This document shows, piece after piece, positions 17,493 to 24,917 of a stretch of DNA of 64,000 nt (positions are counted from its first letter, which is position 1; the number at the start of each line of letters is the position of its first letter). This stretch comes from Pirellulaceae bacterium (GTDB lineage: Bacteria; Planctomycetota; Planctomycetia; Pirellulales; Pirellulaceae): contig JADHUC010000002.1 in assembly GCA_016784735.1 (NCBI GenBank), positions 55,204 to 119,203 of the forward strand, in the 5' to 3' direction. A model generated the notes under the pieces. That model saw nothing but the letters and a program-made list of their open reading frames with translations, searched no databases and was not told the DNA's origin. The translations under genes were made by a program, and so were the position numbers.

Positions 17493-17559
17493 TCGTTTAA
17501 CCGCAAGCCGGAGGCGTGCGCGTCCCCTCCGCGCACGCCTCCGGCTTGCGGTTAAACGA
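17493..17559. repeat. CGTTTAACC-family element, perfect 30-bp inverted repeat
   Basis: Arms 17493-17522 (TCGTTTAACCGCAAGCCGGA and on) and 17530-17559 pair over all 30 bases around a 7-base loop. The outer ends TCGTTTAACC/GGTTAAACGA are shared with elements at 29573-29660, 50434-50523 and 52010-52101. Confidence 0.9.
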
Positions 17560-17582
17560 TGACGCATGCTACAGAAAAGGTA

Positions 17583-17704
17583 GGTCCCGCTTGCCGAGCG
17601 GGACCTTGAGTTTGTTGGAGTTCACGCTTTAGCGTGTCTTCGAACACACGCTAAAGCGTGAACTCCAACGATACGAAACCAGGTCCCGTCCGGCAGACGG
17701 GACC
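17583..17704. repeat. Composite of three palindromes between AOR and the MoaD-like gene
   Basis: Left palindrome 17583-17605 (GGTCCCGC, 7-base loop, GCGGGACC). Central perfect 24-base inverted repeat 17614-17637/17646-17669 (beginning GTTGGAGTTCACGCTTTAGC). Right palindrome 17682-17704 (GGTCCCGTC, loop CGGCA, GACGGGACC). The left and right units mirror each other around the centre, so the whole may be one compound element. Confidence 0.8.
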
Positions 17705-17726
17705 TACTTGTCGGCAACGGCGACGC

Positions 17727-19601
17727 CTACGCCCCCGCCGGATGCAAGTCTGCGGAAACGAAATCGAGGCCCAGGCCGTCGAGCGTCTCCCTGGTGGGAA
17801 CGCCTGTTTCCGCATCCCAGCCCATGGCGTCCAGGTAGTCGCGGATCTGCGTGTCGATATCGACGGTGACACCCTCGAGCGGGCCGGCTTCGAGGGGCGG
17901 CACACCGATCATTCGTGGTGGCACTTTCAAGTCGATATTGCGGAATCCTTCGCGAATATTGAACGCCGTACGCAGCGCGGTGATCCGGTCGCCCATCTGC
18001 TGCACCTCGTCCAGCGTATACTCCTTACCCGTGGTGTACTTCAACGAGTCGGTCAGCGACTCGGGCTTCATGTTGCACCAGGAAAACATGCACATTCCGG
18101 CAGCGCTCGTTACGTGATGGTGAGCGGCGACCGTGCGATACACTTGGCCTTTGCCTTCGACTTGATAACGTTCGTACTCGCCCGCCACCAGACCTGGAGG
18201 TGAGAACTGACCCTCGACCGTCCAGGCACTCATCTGCGTATGCCGGCCGGGCGTCGCATCCATCTTGTAGCTGGTGGCCAACCCCGGATTCAAACGCGGG
18301 TCGTGCATGGGCAGTTCTTCGCCGCCGACGTGAATTGCGTATTGCTCGGCCCCCTTGCCGATCCGCTCGGCCGCCGCCTTGGCTCCATCGGCCAATACCT
18401 TTCCACCGAAGCCCTCGCCCGTGGCAATCTGCCGCGTGACTTCGGCAATCGCCTGATGGTTGCCCCACGTCAGTTCCAGTCCATCGGTATCGTCCTTCGT
18501 CAACACCCCGTTCTCGTAGCATTCGATGGCGAAGGCCACGGTGCATCCGGCGCTGATCGTGTCGAGCCCGTAACGGTTGCAGTACTCGTTGCACAGGTTG
18601 ATGGATTCCACGTTGTCGTTCAGGCACATGGTGCCAAACGAGCCAAGCGTTTCGTACTCGGGCTTGTGGGTATCGGACTTGTATGGGCCTTCTTCCACCT
18701 CGGTCAGTCCGCCGCAACTGATCGGGCACTTCCAGCAACCCCATTTCTTCTTTTGCAGCGCTTTAACATTTTCGTCGCTGATCTTCTCCACCGTCGGGAA
18801 GTCATCCGGCACACCGCCCCAATTCTTGATGGGCGTGTCGGCGGTGGCGCAAGCGGCTGCCGCGATCCCCGAAGTACCATGTTCAGCCAATACGTCAAAG
18901 AACCCCTGCTCCCTCATGAACGCCCTATGTTCCTTCATGGACGCTTTCATGCCGTCAAGATCGGCAATGGAGATCTCCGCGTCGCCGGCGGCGACAATGG
19001 CCTTGAGTTTCTTGGAGCCCATCACGGCACCAAGCCCACTTCGGCCCGCTGCCCGCCCTTTGTCGTTGATGATACAGGAAAGCAGGTTCATCTTTTCGCC
19101 GGGAGGCCCGATGCATGCGGAACGGGCATTCTTGCCGTAGAGTTCTTGGGTCTTGTCTTCGACCTCGTGCGCGTCCATTCCCCACCAGTCTTCGGCCGGC
19201 ACCAACTTGCCCTCGCCGTTTTCGAGCAGAAGATACACGGGCTTTTCACTGACGCCTTTGACGATGACCCCATCAAAGCCGGCTCGCTTCATGGCAGGTC
19301 CGAAGCTGCCGCCCGAGTTGGCGTCGCCCCATGTTCCCGTCTTGGGGCTCTTCGCCACCACCACGTATCGATTCGCCGTGATGCCCGGGGTCCCTGTAAG
19401 CACTCCCGTGAAAAACCCAAGGTGGTTTTCGGGGCCCAGTGGATCGACGCCCGGTTTCTGCATCTTGTACAGATAGTAGGCACCCAACCCGTAGCCGCCG
19501 AGGTAGGTCAGGTAAAGGTCGTCATCTGGCGTTTCCACAGAGACTTGCTGTGCGTCAAGATCCACCATGAGGATCTTGCCCATGGTTCCTGGTACTGGCA
19601 T
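17727..19601 (-). CDS. aor: Tungsten-type aldehyde:ferredoxin oxidoreductase
   Basis: Oxidises aldehydes to carboxylic acids with a tungstopterin cofactor and a [4Fe-4S] cluster, passing electrons to ferredoxin. 624 residues, normal for the family. ATG 19601 follows AAGGAG by eight bases. The N-terminus has GKILMVDLDAQQVSVE and YLGGYGLG typical of AOR domain 1. Cluster cysteines C289, C292 and C296 lie in WGCWKCPISCGG, with the fourth near residue 545 in AAGMCMFSWC. The pterin-binding motif CIGPPGEK is present. No signal peptide: cytoplasmic. Which branch of the family it belongs to (AOR, formaldehyde- or benzoyl-CoA-linked) cannot be told here. Its partner is probably the downstream MoaD-like protein. 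Confidence 0.95.
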   Translation of the reverse strand: MPVPGTMGKILMVDLDAQQVSVETPDDDLYLTYLGGYGLGAYYLYKMQKPGVDPLGPENHLGFFTGVLTGTPGITANRYVVVAKSPKTGTWGDANSGGSFGPAMKRAGFDGVIVKGVSEKPVYLLLENGEGKLVPAEDWWGMDAHEVEDKTQELYGKNARSACIGPPGEKMNLLSCIINDKGRAAGRSGLGAVMGSKKLKAIVAAGDAEISIADLDGMKASMKEHRAFMREQGFFDVLAEHGTSGIAAAACATADTPIKNWGGVPDDFPTVEKISDENVKALQKKKWGCWKCPISCGGLTEVEEGPYKSDTHKPEYETLGSFGTMCLNDNVESINLCNEYCNRYGLDTISAGCTVAFAIECYENGVLTKDDTDGLELTWGNHQAIAEVTRQIATGEGFGGKVLADGAKAAAERIGKGAEQYAIHVGGEELPMHDPRLNPGLATSYKMDATPGRHTQMSAWTVEGQFSPPGLVAGEYERYQVEGKGQVYRTVAAHHHVTSAAGMCMFSWCNMKPESLTDSLKYTTGKEYTLDEVQQMGDRITALRTAFNIREGFRNIDLKVPPRMIGVPPLEAGPLEGVTVDIDTQIRDYLDAMGWDAETGVPTRETLDGLGLDFVSADLHPAGA

Positions 19602-19799
19602 TCCCTGATCTCCTTTTCGACAATGATAGTGGCGGTTTTTGGTCGATTGGTTGCCATGAAGTCTATCAGGAAAAGCGGCCGTCGCCACCCCGCTAAGGGT
19701 GGATAATTGGCGTCTCCGATGTTCGCTCCATGCACATTCAACTCTGGTCGGAAACCGTCCGAGAGTAGTACAATATATCGCAGCCAGTTGAAATTGTCC

Positions 19800-19851
19800 G
19801 TAGTCGCAAGCTGCTAGCTTGCGAATCGACATGCTGGCAGCTTGTCGCTAC
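19800..19851. repeat. Imperfect inverted repeat between AOR and the large unknown gene
   Basis: GTAGTCGCAAGCTGCTAGC (19800-19818) against GCTGGCAGCTTGTCGCTAC (19833-19851), with a few mismatches. It lies in the divergent spacer 19602-19893, which otherwise shows nothing recognisable. Confidence 0.5.
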
Positions 19852-19893
19852 GGGCAAGGGAAGTAGGGGCCGCCGGCTACGTCGCTTCGACAT

Positions 19894-22800
19894 ATGCCTT
19901 CTCAACCTTCACAAGACGATTCCAAAACGATACCGCCGGGGCCGCCGCCTTTGCCGAAGCGATCGGATTCTTCAGTGCCGCCACCCCCTCCGAAGAGCGG
20001 TGATTCGCGAGCCAAGCTGCCTCCGCCCCCACCGATGGCCGAGTTTGCCGATGCTTGTCCCGCCGACGCGCCGAAGACGCAGCGACTGCAGTCATTCTTG
20101 GCAAAGGCCCGCTACATTCTGGCCGAGCAGCGCGGCGTAACGGCCAAGAGCCAGATGATGCTGGTCAGCGCGGCCGACGAATTGGGACTTTCCAGCGAGG
20201 AGGCCGAGAAAGCGATTGCCTCCCTGCAGCAAACGCGTGGCAACATCGCGGCGCCGCCCGTCGCGGCACCGCCGGTCGATTCGCGCTGGCGCGACGATGA
20301 ATCTCCGCAGAAGGAAAGCGAAACGCCTCAGGAAGTCTTTCGCGCCTACGTCGACGAAGCTTTGGCCAAATCGTCAAGGCACGTCATCTCCCGCCGTAGG
20401 GAACGGAAACTGATCGAGGAAGGCAAAAGCAAGCTGGGCCTTTCCACGGTGTTCGCGCGCCAAATTGTCCATCAGGTCGCGGCCGACAGCGACAAGGCGG
20501 TCGTTTCTCTGGAAGAGGACGAACAGAGTACCGCCGGTTCGAGCGACTCGGGCGAGAATCCCAACGTGGACGAATTCCTCGAACGCGCGGTAGCGATCCT
20601 TGCCGAACAGCGAGGCATCAATCCCAGAAGTCGAATCCTCTTGGCTGCAGCGGCCGGTGAACTGGGCCTGTCGGACGAACAAATGGACGAGGCGATCGCC
20701 TCGCTACAAGGCAGCGTCTCCGGTGACGACGCAGAAGACGTATGGCGGCAAGAGAGGATCGACTCGTTTCGCGAATACCTTGGCGAGGTATTTGGCCGGC
20801 TGCCCCACGAGGTAGCCACGTCGCGCGTGCAACAGAAGTGGGTCGCGGACGGCGAGGAGCTGCACGGCGTTGAGACGCAACAGGCTCGGGAGGTCATCCG
20901 CGAGCTTGCGTCCAAGCAAGATGTGCGAATCGTCTCGGAAGATCAAGCCAAGAACCACGTGGCCGGCGTGGTCGAGCAATTGATGGGCGATGCCACGCGG
21001 TTGGACGGGCCGACTCGCGCAAGGATCTTCTCGGAAGGTACACAGTGGGGACTCGCCCCCATGCAAGTGGATGCAATCATTCGAGAACGCGTCCGCGTGA
21101 ACCGGCGGAAACGGTCGTCCGAACGAAGCTTGGTGGGATTGGCACTCACGGCAGGCATCGGCATCGTATGCGCGCTGTTGGGTTTCCTGGCGTGGGTCCT
21201 CCTTTTCGGAGGCGGCGACACGCCGGAGACCGTACCGATTGCCGAGCAACCGATTGTGCAATCGCCGGTCACCCCGGAGACCGCCGCCATCGAATCGCCG
21301 ACCGGCCAGGAATGGTGGGCCAAGGATGAGGACCTGCTGATCGCCGTTACCAAAATGCGCATCGTTCTGCCAAACATGAAAGGGCATTTGGTCGGGTTGA
21401 ATCTAACGGACACGGAGGCTCGAGGCCGCTCGTATCGCGAATTGACACAGGCGGCGGCCATCAATGCCGATAACGACGTGCATCGGGCAATCCTGCGAGA
21501 GTTGCTCGCGAGCTGCTATGTGGCAGAGCCTTCAGACGAGTGTGCGGGTGTCCTGCGCGAGGCCTTGTTGGATCTAATGCCCGCAGTTGGCGACGCGTTG
21601 CCCGATGACGATACGGCCCACGATGTCGCCTTCTGGGTCATCCGCACCGCCTTGGCGGCGTTGGCTGACGAGTCGCTGGACGCGGCGCGAGCAGACGAAC
21701 TGGGCCGAGCGATCGGCCGGGCAATCGGCACGACCGTCGACACGACGCTGGACCTGCCGCAACTGGAACGCCAGTGCCTGGCGGCGCTTTGCCGGCATCT
21801 GTACCAGGTGGTCATTCAGTCGGCGGCATCGCAACCGCTGATAGCGGCTCCGCTGTACACGGCCCTTACGGTCCAGGCCTTGCGCTATCTGGATAGGAGC
21901 GTCATCGAACGCACGAACGTCGATCTGCTTGCGGCCGCTCTGCCGGAGGTAGGCGAGGCGTGGAAAGAGTACGAAACCTTGATCCAATGGACCATCAACT
22001 CGGCAGACCCGTTGGTCGTCCTGCGGGTTGTGGAGCTGTACGAGGAAATAACGGACGCGTCGCTTCGCGATTACCTGGCCGATCGACTACTTCGGCGAGC
22101 CGGCGTCTATCCCGGACCGCTGAAAGTGGACGAAGTGGCGCGGCGGGTGCGTGAGGCGATGGGCGCAAAGCACATCGTCACCGGGCGGCATCGCTGGAAG
22201 CGGCTGGCCGATCTGGCGGGCGATACGCTTGCCGAACCGGATGCCCCCGACGACCAGACGGTGCCCACGTTGCAGCAGGTCGTCGATCTGGCACGCACGA
22301 GCACGTTGGCCTGCGCTTTGGCGCAAGGAGAAATCGGCTATGCGACCTTCGACGAGTTGATTCAAGACGGCCCACCGAAACTGTCAGGCTCAGCGGACCT
22401 GCCCGATGGACCTCGCCGCCCGCGACGGCGCCAGGCTGGGCCAGCGGCCGCCGCACAAACGAAGAATGTGCTTCGTTACATTCATTATTTGACGGACCAG
22501 CGCCGCCAGCCCGCTCACCGACCCGTGTATCTTCGCGGCATCGCGTCGTTCGCGTCACAAGTGCCCGAGTTGGAACCGGAGCCGGCCGGACTGTTGGCGC
22601 GTTATCTCATGAAAGCGAAGACCGACGACGAGCAAGCTGTAGTGCTCGAGCATGCCGAAACGGTGACTCGCTGGAAGCACGTACGTCTGGCCCTGGCCGA
22701 TCAGGTCCTCGACACCAACCTACACAAGGAACGAATCCAGGCCCTTTTCTCAAGAGTTCTCAGGCGGAACATCGAACTGGCCGACGACGATTGGAAGCAA

Positions 22801-23322
22801 GAGGCGTACCAAGCGATGATTCGAGACGTGATCGAGGATCTGTCATTTGCTGCAGGTCGCCAGGTCGGCGCCGGGAGAGTCTACGACGATGCCAGTTTGG
22901 CTCTTCGCGACCAGTACAGTACCCAAGCCAAACTACTGGGCGTCCTACCCGAGCAGTACGACGCCGCGGAAAGCCCCGCGCGCGTCTTGCGTCTGATGAT
23001 CGAACGCTACGCTGCCGGACTGGACGAAGGCAGCTTGTCGGACGAAGCACGCCGTCACCTCACGAGCCTGCCCCGCCAATTTGATGCCGTCGAGTACATG
23101 GGCGCCAACGACCTGGAGCGAACCGTACTGCTGCAGAAACTCTGGCTGCGTACTCTGGCGTTTGGCACCGCCCACAATCACGCAGGAAAGGCCGACCAAG
23201 CGACGACGCTGGTTGACGACTCGGAACAGACCGACGGCACCGCCGACAATCTGTTCGCCCAACTCCGAAACGGCGAACGGGCGATCCTACAAGAGTGGCT
23301 ACTCGCAAGTCCGCTGGATTGA
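19894..23322 (+). CDS. Large single-pass membrane protein of unknown function
   Basis: 1,142 residues from ATG 19894, with no good ribosome-binding site. The N-terminus is proline-rich (PPGPPPLP, VPPPPP, LPPPPP). Two related helical units of about 45 residues follow, near 67-110 (ARYILAEQRGVTAKSQMMLV) and 229-273 (AVAILAEQRGINPRSRILLA), and each is followed by another helical stretch. One membrane segment lies at about 412-441 (VGLALTAGIGIVCALLGFLA), so the N-terminal third is predicted cytoplasmic and the remaining 700 residues extracytoplasmic. The C-terminal part is helical and acidic without a family I recognise. I assign no function. It looks like a lineage-specific envelope-spanning protein. 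Confidence 0.75.
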   Translation: MPSQPSQDDSKTIPPGPPPLPKRSDSSVPPPPPKSGDSRAKLPPPPPMAEFADACPADAPKTQRLQSFLAKARYILAEQRGVTAKSQMMLVSAADELGLSSEEAEKAIASLQQTRGNIAAPPVAAPPVDSRWRDDESPQKESETPQEVFRAYVDEALAKSSRHVISRRRERKLIEEGKSKLGLSTVFARQIVHQVAADSDKAVVSLEEDEQSTAGSSDSGENPNVDEFLERAVAILAEQRGINPRSRILLAAAAGELGLSDEQMDEAIASLQGSVSGDDAEDVWRQERIDSFREYLGEVFGRLPHEVATSRVQQKWVADGEELHGVETQQAREVIRELASKQDVRIVSEDQAKNHVAGVVEQLMGDATRLDGPTRARIFSEGTQWGLAPMQVDAIIRERVRVNRRKRSSERSLVGLALTAGIGIVCALLGFLAWVLLFGGGDTPETVPIAEQPIVQSPVTPETAAIESPTGQEWWAKDEDLLIAVTKMRIVLPNMKGHLVGLNLTDTEARGRSYRELTQAAAINADNDVHRAILRELLASCYVAEPSDECAGVLREALLDLMPAVGDALPDDDTAHDVAFWVIRTALAALADESLDAARADELGRAIGRAIGTTVDTTLDLPQLERQCLAALCRHLYQVVIQSAASQPLIAAPLYTALTVQALRYLDRSVIERTNVDLLAAALPEVGEAWKEYETLIQWTINSADPLVVLRVVELYEEITDASLRDYLADRLLRRAGVYPGPLKVDEVARRVREAMGAKHIVTGRHRWKRLADLAGDTLAEPDAPDDQTVPTLQQVVDLARTSTLACALAQGEIGYATFDELIQDGPPKLSGSADLPDGPRRPRRRQAGPAAAAQTKNVLRYIHYLTDQRRQPAHRPVYLRGIASFASQVPELEPEPAGLLARYLMKAKTDDEQAVVLEHAETVTRWKHVRLALADQVLDTNLHKERIQALFSRVLRRNIELADDDWKQEAYQAMIRDVIEDLSFAAGRQVGAGRVYDDASLALRDQYSTQAKLLGVLPEQYDAAESPARVLRLMIERYAAGLDEGSLSDEARRHLTSLPRQFDAVEYMGANDLERTVLLQKLWLRTLAFGTAHNHAGKADQATTLVDDSEQTDGTADNLFAQLRNGERAILQEWLLASPLD

Positions 23323-23372
23323 CCCAAGAAATCGAGACGGCTGTGCAGAGCGGCCATCTATGTCGGCGATTA

Positions 23373-24656
23373 TCATTCGCGTGACTGATCCGCAATACAG
23401 TACAGGTGCTCGAACGTTCGAATGAAGATTTCGCCTTCGGAAAACGCCGGGGTCGAATTGCTGCTTTCACCCAATTCGTTGGTGGCCACGATTTCAAGAC
23501 GCTCGGGATTCGGCAGAAATACGTGAGTCGCCCCTTTCTGGTTCGTGGCGTATAACCGGCCCGCGGCGTATATGACCGATCCCCAGTGATTTCCGTCCGG
23601 CACCCTCTCCTGCCAGGTTTCCTCGCCGGTCACGGCTACGACACATTGCAGCGTGCCCGGACCGGCGTTGGCTTTGTAGACGTGCGGACCAATCAGAACG
23701 CCCGTGCCGATATTCTGCGGGTTGCGTTCGATTCGCCACAGACGATGCGTGTCGGTTACGTTGCCCGAGCCCCCCAGGCGAAATCCGAACGCTGGGCCCG
23801 TGAATCCGGCAAAATACACGCCGAAATCATTGCCAAGAATTGGGCACGAGTACGCCAGATCGCCGCGCGGGCCGCGAACGCCGTCGTCGGTCCAGACGAT
23901 TTCACCCGTTTCGGGGTCATAAGCGTTCACTCGCGTCGCCATCGCGCAGATGATTTGCCGCTTGCCGCCAACGTGTGCGACGACGGGCGTGGCCCACGAG
24001 CCCATGTATTTCTTGTTCTCGTTGTAACTGCCATCGCCCTTTTGCGGTTCGTCGGTTTCCCACAGCGTCCGGCCGGTCTGCAGATCGACCGCCGCCAAGA
24101 AGACTCGCGGGCCGGGACCGCAGTGCATGATGACCCGATCTTCGAGCAGAATTGGCGAAGTGCCATAACCCCAGATGTGCTGGAAGGCGCCCAAATCCCG
24201 ACTCCAAAGCTCCTGGCCCGAGAGATCGTAACAGTACAGCCCGGCAGAGCCGTGCCAGACTACTATGCGCTGGCCGTTGGTGGCCGGAGTCGACGAACCG
24301 TGCGGATTCGTCTTGTGCGTCTTTTCCACCTTGTCGAACTCGACCGTCCGCACCCACAACTGTCGACCGGTACCGCGGTCGAAGCAGAAGAGGCTGCGCG
24401 TGCGTCCCTGATTCTCCGTACACGTGACGAACACGCGACCGGCCGATACGATCGGGCTACCGTTACCCGGTTCGGGCAGCGGCGTTTTCCATTTGATGCT
24501 ATCATCGCTCCCCCATTCAGCGGGAAATACCTCGCCGTCCGCGTGTCCGTTACCATGCGGTCCTCGAAATTGAGGCCAATCGCCGGCCCCGGCGTGTGTG
24601 GCGAAGGCCATAGCTCCGAATAAGGCAAAGGCTCTCAATGAGATTCTGTCGGTCAT
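23373..24656 (-). CDS. Exported PQQ-like beta-propeller protein
   Basis: 427 residues from ATG 24656 (MTDRISLRAFALFGAMAFA); an ATG eight codons upstream is less likely. A signal peptide ends near THAGAG and the mature protein opens DWPQFRGPHGNGHADGEVFP, a hallmark of planctomycete PQQ-like outer-membrane propellers. Repeated blades carry motifs such as FCFDRGTGRQLWVRTVEF and AYDPETGEIVWTDDG. The family is large and mostly uncharacterised; neither cofactor binding nor an enzyme activity can be claimed. It is divergent from rpsA. Confidence 0.85.
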   Translation of the reverse strand: MTDRISLRAFALFGAMAFATHAGAGDWPQFRGPHGNGHADGEVFPAEWGSDDSIKWKTPLPEPGNGSPIVSAGRVFVTCTENQGRTRSLFCFDRGTGRQLWVRTVEFDKVEKTHKTNPHGSSTPATNGQRIVVWHGSAGLYCYDLSGQELWSRDLGAFQHIWGYGTSPILLEDRVIMHCGPGPRVFLAAVDLQTGRTLWETDEPQKGDGSYNENKKYMGSWATPVVAHVGGKRQIICAMATRVNAYDPETGEIVWTDDGVRGPRGDLAYSCPILGNDFGVYFAGFTGPAFGFRLGGSGNVTDTHRLWRIERNPQNIGTGVLIGPHVYKANAGPGTLQCVVAVTGEETWQERVPDGNHWGSVIYAAGRLYATNQKGATHVFLPNPERLEIVATNELGESSNSTPAFSEGEIFIRTFEHLYCIADQSRE

Positions 24657-24754
24657 ATCTGTTTTCTCCGGCCAAGTCATGTTATGGGCTTGGAGTTAGC
24701 ATAGCGGTTTTCTTCCGAGTCCGCTAATTACGGACGGACGGTCAGATCCCTCGG

Positions 24755-24783
24755 TTGTCGTAACTTGGTCGTTCTGCTAAATT
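24755..24783 (+). promoter_or_regulatory. Possible promoter of the S1 gene
   Basis: TTGTCG (24755-24760), a 17-base spacer and TAAATT (24778-24783). It lies in the divergent spacer ahead of rpsA. It resembles a housekeeping promoter only moderately. Confidence 0.35.
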
Positions 24784-24832
24784 TACGTGCTTCGACTGGT
24801 CCGATTGTACCAGGCTGTTATGGTGACGGCCC

Positions 24833-24913
24833 ATGACGACCATTGACTCCTTATCTCCCAAATGCGTGCCTGTTGAGTACGTCGTTCGAGACGGCCAGCA
24901 GTCACCCGAGTGA
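24833..24913 (+). CDS. Short upstream reading frame before rpsA (26 codons)
   Basis: ATG 24833 to TGA 24911 encodes MTTIDSLSPKCVPVEYVVRD and six more residues. The stop lies four bases before the rpsA ATG at 24918, so ribosomes finishing here could re-initiate on rpsA. No clear ribosome-binding site precedes it. It may be a leader peptide or chance. Confidence 0.3.
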   Translation: MTTIDSLSPKCVPVEYVVRDGQQSPE

Positions 24914-24917
24914 ACTT

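Noticed and set aside
18240..19706. 488-codon plus-strand open frame
   Set aside because: Antisense of the aldehyde:ferredoxin oxidoreductase; no domain recognisable.
23586..24623. 345-codon plus-strand open frame
   Set aside because: Antisense of the PQQ-like propeller gene.
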